Shown here piece after piece: positions 57,030 through 64,000 of a DNA stretch of 64,000 bases. Below the pieces are notes generated by a model. It was given only the letters and a program-made list of their open reading frames with translations, did not search any database and was not told the origin of the DNA. Every line of letters starts with the position of its first letter. Position 1 is the first letter of the stretch. The DNA lies in assembly GCA_963931865.1 (NCBI GenBank), contig OZ007511.1:7992344-8056343 (forward strand). The letters are read 5' to 3'. Origin of the DNA: Axinella damicornis. Taxonomy: Eukaryota > Porifera > Demospongiae > Axinellida > Axinellidae. The translations under genes were made by a program, and so were the position numbers.

Positions 57030-58440
57030 TATTGGCCTTGATACGCTACACTGTGACATGATGACATCGTGCACAAGGGGGGGGGCACATAGCCTCTGTC
57101 ACTGAGCAAGCTGAGCAAGCCTCCTCTGTTTGTTGACAAGCATTCTCTGTGTGTGTGTTAGCCTCATTCCCAGGCCTCCGCCCAGATTTTATCTCAGCTG
57201 TGGTGAAAAATCTGGTGAGATAAAATCTGGGGGGAGGCCTGGGAACGAGGCTATTGACTGTGAGTACGTGCATATTGACTGTGTGTCAGTGTGTGTGTGC
57301 GTGTGTAAGCACAGGTTCAATAAACGCAGTTGGTAGTCTTCAGCGGTTTGCAGTAGTAGGTAAGTAATGTGTTAACCCTTTAAGCCCCATTGACGTCTAT
57401 AGGCGTCATTTAGACCCTATGCACTTGTAGGGCTTCTCGTCAGTCCAAAAAGAGACCAAAAAGGCTTCAGAGGGCCTAGGGACGACTTTGAGGGCCAAAC
57501 TCAAAAATTTGGTCAGATTTCGGCGCGCCTCCCCAACTAAACGTACAAGCGGGGGGGGGGGGGGGGGGGGGTATCGAAAGGGGGGGGGGGTATCGAAAGG
57601 GGGGGCCCAGCCCCCCCTTCGCCTATTTTTGGGCGGTTTTTGATTTTAATGAGATTCATTGACCCGAGAATTTTTGATTCTAATGATATTCATAGACCCC
57701 ACCCAGGGCCTCAAGACAACCTGCAAATTGGTGGTGTAGGGTGTGCCATCAGTCAGATCTGGCCCAAGTTTAGGGAAATGCTGGGCCGGCCTGACATCCA
57801 CCTTTGACCTCCGATTGCTGGGCTTGTGGGGGGTCATGAATATCATTAACGGTATTGCCAGAGGGGTCTCTCCATGTGTGCGGGCCCCACCAAGTTTGGC
57901 CGCTGAGGAGCGAATGCTGTGGGAGAGGAGTACCTACGAAAGTGGTGTGCGCTGAATGCATGAAAATGTGTTGTCTTGGTGGGAAGAATTCTGTGGTTAA
58001 AGGGTTAAGTCAACTTCATTGTGCTTGTAAGAGTAATTAATGTCTGTATAGCCTTAATTCAGTTCCTAATCTTGTAAGTCTGCACCCTATTTATAGTAGT
58101 CATGTAAGTGCATTTCCAAGTTACTAACAGCAGTCCCAACTGCCAAGTTTCCCCTTATTTGGTTCAATCTTTACTTTTGATGTAGTACATTGTATGTCTT
58201 CCTTCCTCCTGAACTGGTGGTGAACAGCACAGTTTTACCAGCAATACAAGGGTTTTGAAAGAATGAGCATACACATCTTTGCCATTGCAGTACTATAATC
58301 TGATTCATAATAATTGTGAATGTTTTGTACTTTGACCTTCAACTAAAATTGTTTTGTTTAATTACAGACGTGTGTGCCCAAGAACATGTACTAGTACCTC
58401 ATCCATCAAAACCTGTAGTCTCAAAGCAATTTCTTTGTAT
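57030..58440. repeat. Segmental duplication, copy 2
   Basis: Matches copy 1 at 54890-55960 (see there), here with a large different insert at about 57370-58050 holding poly-G runs (57549-57600) and GGGTATCGAAAGG repeats. Confidence 0.82.
57159..57252. mobile_element. Foldback element, TAGCCTCATTCCCAGGCCTCC arms
   Basis: The arms pair over about 40 bp including GATTTTATCTCA and GAGATAAAATCTGG. No flanking duplication is visible; the left flank is a GT repeat. Confidence 0.8.
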
Positions 58441-58750
58441 AATTATGCCCGGTAGCATTGTAACTGCTAGCCCCTAGTTCTCCATGCTGGGCGAAGCACA
58501 GAGAGGGCTAGCGGCTAGACTGTGCGTATTTATGAGCATGCTAGTGTGACATTAATATTGCAAGAGTTTGCCTTTATGATCAACCAGCAAGCTAGACCTC
58601 TGGTTTGGGTTTATGTTACATGTCATTTTTGTGTTTGGGTTCATAAATTAACCACTCATGGAGTCGGGACCCAAACTTGAGCACATGCACTTTGTATCAT
58701 GCAGGCATAATGTGGGTTGTGTTCAGACGATCTTGATTCGAATCACCATA

Positions 58751-58989
58751 TAAGGTAGGGCGGGGTAATTCGGGCCACGGTATAGTACGGGGTAATTCGG
58801 GCCACTTCAACGTTGCAACAGGAAAGAAGCATCCTTTTATTCTTGCTTCTAGTGAGTTGTAGGCAGGTTGAGTCCCTGGATATACATGGCCAGAAGTTTG
58901 CCTAAAGTCTGTCCGTTTTTAGTTACCGTTGACCTGAAGTTGAAGTGGCCCGAATTACCCCGTGGCCCGAATTACCCCGCCCTACCTTA
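58751..58989. mobile_element. Foldback element with GGTAATTCGGGCCAC arms
   Basis: The left arm TAAGGTAGGGCGGGGTAATT then CGGGCCACTTCAACGTT is complementary to the right arm GTTGAAGTGGCCCGAATTAC ... CGCCCTACCTTA. GGTAATTCGGGCCAC is tandemly doubled inside each arm. Confidence 0.85.
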
Positions 58990-59704
58990 CCGTAGTCTCT
59001 CGAAAATACGCCCACCCTCGAAAATACGCCCACCCCCCCTTTTCGGGACAAATTGCTGCAAAGGGTCATTTATTACTCGAAAGTACGCCCACCATATTAG
59101 CTCGAACAGGAAAAGCACTTGAATAGCTCCGGAAGAAGCACTGTCAAAGAGGTTGGACTAAGAAATGAAGGCTGGCTCTCGTGGTACTATTTGCAATGAA
59201 TTTCATTATGTTGCATGCCATTGCATAATCAGCTGTGTACTGAATGCATGACATGAAACCGTGCACGCGCTGTGCATTGCATGTTTGTGTCTTTCGCGTG
59301 TGCAATCGCCTTAGCGTAGCACTAGCAGCGCACTACGGATTTCTAGGAAGCAGCAGCAGCAATCGGCAAGTCCCGAAGATAGTCTGCGCACTCTACGTCA
59401 TTCAAGCAGTCCTGCTGTGTCTTGTTTGCTGTTCCTGTAGCTACTCACACGAAGAGATTGTTCCTGCTCACCAAGAAACTCCGGGTCTAGTAGTAGTTAA
59501 GCCTTGCTAGAATGACTGTTGCAGTATTGCACTCGTATACGCATGTACTTGGGTGGGCCTACTTTCGAATTGGGTGGGCCTACTTTCGAGTCAAGGGTGG
59601 GCCTATTTTCGGGAGAAGGGTCCTCGAAAATACGCCCATCCCCCTCCCCTCTTTGAGCAGATTCTAAATTCATCGCCTATGGGCGTATTTTCGAGAGACA
59701 ACGG
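58990..59704. mobile_element. TIR element with CCGTAGTCTCTCGAAAATACGCCC ends
   Basis: Inverted ends CCGT(A/T)GTCTCTCGAAAATA continuing ACGCCC at both sides; the subterminal GGGTGGGC(C)TACTTTCGA motif is repeated several times at each end. About 715 bp. An internal 88-codon frame (59244-59510) shows no transposase features. It abuts the preceding element directly. Confidence 0.8.
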
Positions 59705-60059
59705 TACTTTCATTCAACAAGCGTGCTGTAGTTGTACATGACCACACATTTCTCACATGTGATCACACATGACATCACCTACTAATATTATGGGATAAGG
59801 GCTGATGCAACAAGGGCTTCCATATTATACTGAACTTGTGAATATTCATGAGGCAAGAACTATAATTTACCGGCCAGGAGGCCCATTTGCATTCCTAGGC
59901 CAAACATAGGTGCAGCCGACAAATTGTATACCCACTTGGGATACTTTGGGGGATCTTGCTCCACCAAGGGACACAGTCTTATACACAGTTCAAGGTAGAT
60001 GACCATCATGTAGTACAAAGTGAAAACAGGAAGAGGTGATAAGGTGCAATTTATGTATG

Positions 60060-61343
60060 TCAAGAAGTGCTACTACATACTTTCAGTTTCCTTATAAGAC
60101 AGGGAGTTATGATAGAACTTAGTGAATCAATGCGTCGCCTAAAATGCTGTCGATCTCTTGCATACTCTTCCCACGGGCCCTTTCGAGCAGCCCTGTAGGC
60201 AAAGTCCCAAGCAATCATGTAGTGTACTACTACCAGTTCAGAATCAGGTTTGAATGATACACGTTTTTCTCCATCCTTGTAGAGTGGGTTGATGCAGGTA
60301 ATTGTACTACTAGTTGATGATTCGAGTAAGCACATCTCACTGGCACACTGTTCAGAACACGATTGCACACAAGCGATACAACTGTTGGATGGACGGCACA
60401 TTACATTGTCCCTAGTATAACACTTTTCCTTCGCATCATTACTCGTTTTGACAGTGAGCTCTGTTGGATTCAATTTTGAGTGAGAAGAGTTCCGCTGTGA
60501 TCCACGACTAAGTACTGGCGATAGTGCTAGTTCCTCAAAACATTTCCAAACAACCTCGTTGTCATCGATATCGGCCCTTTTGTGATCACACTCATCCTCA
60601 GACATCTCGTCACTACTGACTGAATCACTTCTAGTCTCAAAATACCCGCTCTCTATACTGCTAAGGGACATGAATGTTTCACACTTGGGTAGGTTGGCAG
60701 ATTCACATTCCACTTCAGCTGCACGCGTCTCATCAGAAAATTCTACAAGGTCATCACCGTCATCATTGTCCGAGTCATCGTACTCACAACACCCCTCACT
60801 ATCACAACCGCATTCACTGTCACTATCCTCAGATTCATAGCATTCACAACATTCATCACCATGTGGGCTGTAGCCACCACCACATAGTTGTTCTTGAGTG
60901 GGTTCTTGAGTGGGTTCGGCTGACATCAGAGGATCACTTTTCCAGGTAGTGAGGTCAGTAGCTTCCTTAGGAAGTGAACCCTCACCCATGTACAGCCTGC
61001 TATGGCTAGTGAATTGAGCATTCTGCATAGCGTTCACGCTACCAAACAACATGTTCTTCAAGTGCATGTGAATGATATTTTGGGATTGAACTGGACCATT
61101 CAATAAGTGGAACTTGAACAACCAAAAGCAGGCCCCTCGGTAACGAAATCTGAGTTCGCTCCCCGCCAGACTTTGGTTCATATTCATTGCTTGTGGCGTT
61201 GACACTTCTGCAAAGCTTGGGGGATAGGTGCACTTTGTCCAGTACCGCTGAAGGTTCAAGTTCATCAAGAAGTTGGGATGTCCAATGGTGGGGGTTGACA
61301 TCTTGTTATGTTGAAATGAACACACTTGCGTTCCAGCTGCCAT
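60060..61343 (-). CDS. PPP1R15 (GADD34/CReP)-like eIF2alpha phosphatase regulatory subunit
   Basis: 427 residues, minus strand, single reading frame. The C-terminus holds the family core: the PP1-docking motif KRVSF at about 360-364, then about 24 residues later RKGPWEEYARDRQHFRRRI at about 387-406, matching the conserved RKGPWEE.ARD..RF..RI block of PPP1R15A/B. In animals this protein brings PP1 to phospho-eIF2alpha and ends the integrated stress response. The middle is acidic and Ser/Cys-rich (a CCECYESEDSDSECGCDSEG cluster at about 166-190), as in the acidic repeats of relatives. The N-terminal 120 residues are unfamiliar. Translation could also begin at the second Met (residue 15). An overlapping upstream ORF and a TGATGCAAT element lie upstream. 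C-terminal assignment firm; start less sure. Confidence 0.83.
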   Translation of the reverse strand: MAAGTQVCSFQHNKMSTPTIGHPNFLMNLNLQRYWTKCTYPPSFAEVSTPQAMNMNQSLAGSELRFRYRGACFWLFKFHLLNGPVQSQNIIHMHLKNMLFGSVNAMQNAQFTSHSRLYMGEGSLPKEATDLTTWKSDPLMSAEPTQEPTQEQLCGGGYSPHGDECCECYESEDSDSECGCDSEGCCEYDDSDNDDGDDLVEFSDETRAAEVECESANLPKCETFMSLSSIESGYFETRSDSVSSDEMSEDECDHKRADIDDNEVVWKCFEELALSPVLSRGSQRNSSHSKLNPTELTVKTSNDAKEKCYTRDNVMCRPSNSCIACVQSCSEQCASEMCLLESSTSSTITCINPLYKDGEKRVSFKPDSELVVVHYMIAWDFAYRAARKGPWEEYARDRQHFRRRIDSLSSIITPCLIRKLKVCSSTS

Positions 61344-61543
61344 TTCGCCTTGTGGGCCCTCCAGTAAGGGTTGATATGGTAATTATAGCTAACGTACCTA
61401 GCGGATTCTTCGGTATTTTGATCACTACTGCTCGTCCTCACAACGCTATAAAGAGTTACACCAAAAAACAACGCAATTGGAATTTGATGCTTTGTGAACA
61501 CTTTCCCGTCCCAACTGTTGCCAGTCTGGGCAAAATTGGCCAT
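61265..61543 (-). CDS. Upstream ORF overlapping the PPP1R15 start
   Basis: 92 codons from ATG 61543, in a different frame, ending 79 nt inside the PPP1R15 ORF. It encodes MANFAQTGNSWDGKVFTKHQ then IPIALFFGVTLYSVV, a possible membrane helix. A GTACGT donor occurs at about 61396, but no acceptor I tried restores the PPP1R15 frame. It may be a regulatory uORF, a separate small protein, or the true N-terminus separated by an assembly indel. Confidence 0.4.
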   Translation of the reverse strand: MANFAQTGNSWDGKVFTKHQIPIALFFGVTLYSVVRTSSSDQNTEESARYVSYNYHINPYWRAHKAKWQLERKCVHFNITRCQPPPLDIPTS

Positions 61544-62073
61544 GAGAAGTACTGATCAGACGCAGTTGACGGTACCGGTAACAGGAACACCTTTAGCTCC
61601 TATCGGACGATAATCTGTAGCTAGCTCGTGGACACACACTTTGTAGCTGTAACACTTTTCCGAATACTCACAGTTTAGGTCTCAGTGTACTGTTCTCCTT
61701 TCTCTCTTTGACTTCAGGATCAAAACTTCGTTCTCATCTTTTCTTCAATCGACACATAATGATAGCACAAGATCTCCCGCCTTCTTTTACATGTCTAGCA
61801 GCTGCATGCTATATGCATGGCCTGTATTGCATGACGCGCAGCTATTAATAGTAACGTAATCAAGCGTTCCACCACTCTATTTATAGTAGCTTCGGAACTC
61901 ATTTCCGATGAATTTAATAATCATAGTTCCAGATTGTCATAGTCAGGTGTGTGCGTTCCGTCCTGTGACACGTCATTGCACTTTCACTTTCCCATGCACT
62001 GACACCACTGACACAGCAGAATGAAAGCACTCCCATCTGCCACTCAAATATGTGTTGTGATCACCAGTATGGA

Positions 62074-62082
62074 TGATGCAAT
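62074..62082. promoter_or_regulatory. ATF4-C/EBP composite element (TGATGCAAT)
   Basis: An exact match to the amino-acid/ER-stress response consensus TGATGNAAN, in the CHOP-type form ATTGCATCATCC on the gene strand. It lies 531 bp upstream of the uORF ATG and about 730 bp upstream of the PPP1R15 ATG. Chance occurrence within 1 kb is low but not negligible. Confidence 0.4.
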
Positions 62083-62164
62083 CGTAAAGTATAAAACGGG
62101 TTCAGTGGTAGATCTAGAGCGGATATGGCTGGGGGTATATAGGGGTCAGAGTCAAGTCACCTGG

Positions 62165-62286
62165 TAGTCTCGGCCCCAGACACAAACCACCCCAGTGCGG
62201 ATCACTTCCAGTATCACACGCGTGATACTGGAAGTGATCCGGCCATGCACGCTGGGGTGCATGGTTTGGATCTGGGACAAAGACTA
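62165..62286. mobile_element. Foldback element, TAGTCTCGGCCCCAGA ends
   Basis: A perfect core GGATCACTTCCAGTATCACA pairs with TGTGATACTGGAAGTGATCC-type sequence around CGCG. The outer arms ACACAAACCACCCCAGTG and CACGCTGGGGTGCATGGTTT pair imperfectly. Confidence 0.82.
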
Positions 62287-63604
62287 GCAGATTAGTAGCT
62301 AGTAGTATATACTCGCCTGCAAGTAGCTACATGTACAGCAGCCAGTTCATAGCTACATTTTACAATTGCATTGTGCTTGAATGCACATCTGAGCCCAAGC
62401 ATCTAATCTACAATGTAATTGATGATGCAGTTTCACATCCCAATAGTATCGATTATCCCCTATGTTACTAAGTCAGTAACTGAAATATCCATCTGATTGA
62501 TACATCGCTCGATATCATTAAGTAACAATTAAGAGCCATTCGATTTTACATTATCAGCTATATACAGTCAATTGCTGATGAGTCTCGACAATTCTAAGAG
62601 GAAGTAGTTAAGGTCATGCACTTTCCATTAGGCTATACAGTTTGTTCATTCACGAACGAACTTACTCAAATTCTAGCTTAGTATAGCCCATTTCTGTTCT
62701 GGGACCTTCAATTAGTATATTGAGGCTAGGCCTGCAATAATCATTATAACCTTGTTCCTAGGAATAACCCCTTATAGCTCCTTGCAGACTTAATTCTCTT
62801 CAAAGTAACGCTGGGGAACAACCTAAGCTTGTGACCCCCAATAATCATTACACAACTGGCTGCATTGGCTACATTTCCATCACGGGCAGAAGTGCAACTG
62901 GGAGCTGTTCCTGCACCATGGCCACTTCATTCAAATCAATCACCGGCCGGATAAGAGAACGTGCAGCCAGACGCATCAAACAATATTATATTTTGGAGGT
63001 GGGGGATGGATACATGTACGCTTTTAAAATGCACACGAGGTCATTTCCTTCACAGTAACAACAATGACCATAAAAGTAACTTTAGGGGGTAGGTGGATGT
63101 CCCTGATGGACTGGATCCCTTGTGTTCGGGACATGGTTGCCAGGATCGACCTCTTAGGATTGTCCTTGGTTGTCCATACATGTAGTGGCAGTTGGGTATG
63201 CATGTAACTTGGACATCCAATTTAACTTAGGGATAGTCGACGTGTCCACTGGACATTGCTCATCCTGGGGAGATCCACAATCCTGCTCCCCAAGGTGCTG
63301 ACAATTTCTTTATAGCAAATTGGGCTTGTGAAACAAGGCTACGTGTGAAACCAAAAGAAATGGTCTTGCATGTAATAACTGTACGCTTGTATCCGGTTGA
63401 AGTGATCAATAAACTTTATAGCACATGCTGGTGCTATAGTACAACCAACAATATTCAAACTTAAACACGAAAGTATAATTCTAAGACGTAGTTTGCAGCA
63501 GAAGACTGAGAATGTGTCTATAGAGGCCTTATACCCAACAGCTATTTGTATCGTGTACATGTACATCCCAAAGAATTGTGCACGGAAAGGGGAAGACCTA
63601 GCTA

Positions 63605-64000
63605 CTAATGAAACACACTCAGCCATGGCCTATAGATGCTGTCACAGCTCGTTCGAATCTGAAAATATAAACAGTCATCCTTGAGGTACTGGATATCAGC
63701 CCTGACATTGTAATGGAGGTCCTCATGTGTAACAAACCTGTCAAGGCCGTACCCATTTCCTGTTTCTCCCTTCAAAACTTGTGTAGCATTCCTTTCTTCA
63801 AGGTCGACAGTGTGGCTGCAGTGGCCTTCGTCATGAAGCTGGTTCAGTATCTCAATCGTGACTAGGGCTTTGCAGGGCCACGGTAGGTTGGCATCGTCCT
63901 CACCCCTCATGATGTAAATAAACACAGAGGTGTGTGTTCCTTCACCACCCTCGTAGCCATTGGGCAACACATTGAGACACATTTTATAGCCGTGAGGATG
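63605..64000 (-). CDS. TRAF/MATH-domain protein, C-terminal part (5' end outside window)
   Basis: A minus-strand frame open from the window edge to a stop at 63605: HPHGYKMCLNVLPNGYEGGE, GTHTSVFIYIMRGEDDANLP, WPCKALVTIEILNQ and so on to ADIQYLKDDCLYFQIRTSC. It follows the TRAF C-terminal (MATH) sequence pattern GYKMC..V.LNG.G.G.GTH.S.FF..M.G..D..L.WPF...V...L.DQ, with the closing Y..DD.L.F. strand. TRAF proteins trimerise and dock to TNF-receptor-type tails in innate immune signalling. RING and zinc-finger parts would lie beyond 64000. The last 13 residues are not conserved. Confidence 0.87.
   Translation of the reverse strand, partial: HPHGYKMCLNVLPNGYEGGEGTHTSVFIYIMRGEDDANLPWPCKALVTIEILNQLHDEGHCSHTVDLEERNATQVLKGETGNGYGLDRFVTHEDLHYNVRADIQYLKDDCLYFQIRTSCDSIYRPWLSVFH

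Larger units (their letters stand above)
61560..63330. other. Upstream region and gene-free spacer
   Basis: Apart from the element at 62074 and the foldback at 62165, I see no exon or recognisable repeat. Confidence 0.5.

Noticed and set aside
59244..59510. 88-codon Cys/Ser-rich ORF as a transposase
   Set aside because: No DDE or other catalytic pattern; it lies inside a short non-autonomous TIR element.

Overview
The window is eukaryotic and reads as marine-invertebrate animal DNA. It has multi-exon genes with GT/AG introns, metazoan gene families (STRAP, a PPP1R15/GADD34 relative, a TRAF/MATH protein), degraded non-LTR retrotransposons, dozens of foldback/MITE-like elements, and many mini- and microsatellites. 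A sponge or similar early-branching animal is a plausible source; that is an inference from general character, not from a diagnostic marker. There is one 200-N scaffold gap (3994-4193) and many long poly-G/poly-C runs, so local assembly errors are possible.

Layout. 0-16 kb, + strand: STRAP exons at 18-99 and 11519-12756 flank an unidentified multi-exon gene (exons between 3.0 and 10.6 kb, possible 3' exons at 14.1-16.1 kb; one block resembles TBC1D32/BROMI). The introns carry a 53-bp minisatellite of about 44 copies, a 15-bp TTCGCGAA array, a 37-bp array and a roughly 40-bp minisatellite. 17-27 kb and 41-46 kb: a segmental duplication carrying two close paralogues of a large two-exon gene. 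I read their product as an N-terminal MACPF-like pore-forming domain joined to C-terminal repeated beta-rich modules. Two further promoter fragments of the same family, one of them with its start codon, lie orphaned in a tandem duplication at 18.2-21.5 kb. 27-41 kb: mostly repeats, a LINE reverse-transcriptase remnant, a small coiled-coil gene (34.2-35.3 kb), a 116-bp tandem array and a decayed intron-containing tyrosine-recombinase-like gene (37.85-39.23 kb, - strand). 46.7-48.5 kb: a lone conserved exon and the 3' end of a LINE. 48.5-54 kb: repeats and weak ORFs. 54.9-60 kb: a second tandem segmental duplication that left a broken PPP1R15 fragment at 56.5 kb. 60.06-61.54 kb: the PPP1R15-like gene (- strand), with an upstream overlapping ORF and an upstream ATF4-type TGATGCAAT element. 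At the right edge (- strand) is the C-terminal part of a TRAF/MATH domain.

The most interesting content is the MACPF-like pair with its orphan promoters and a coding Gly-Ala/Gly-Thr tract expanded in only one copy. Next come the stress-response logic around the PPP1R15 homologue, the interleaving of STRAP with another gene, and a foldback-element family for which 9-bp target duplications can be seen directly.
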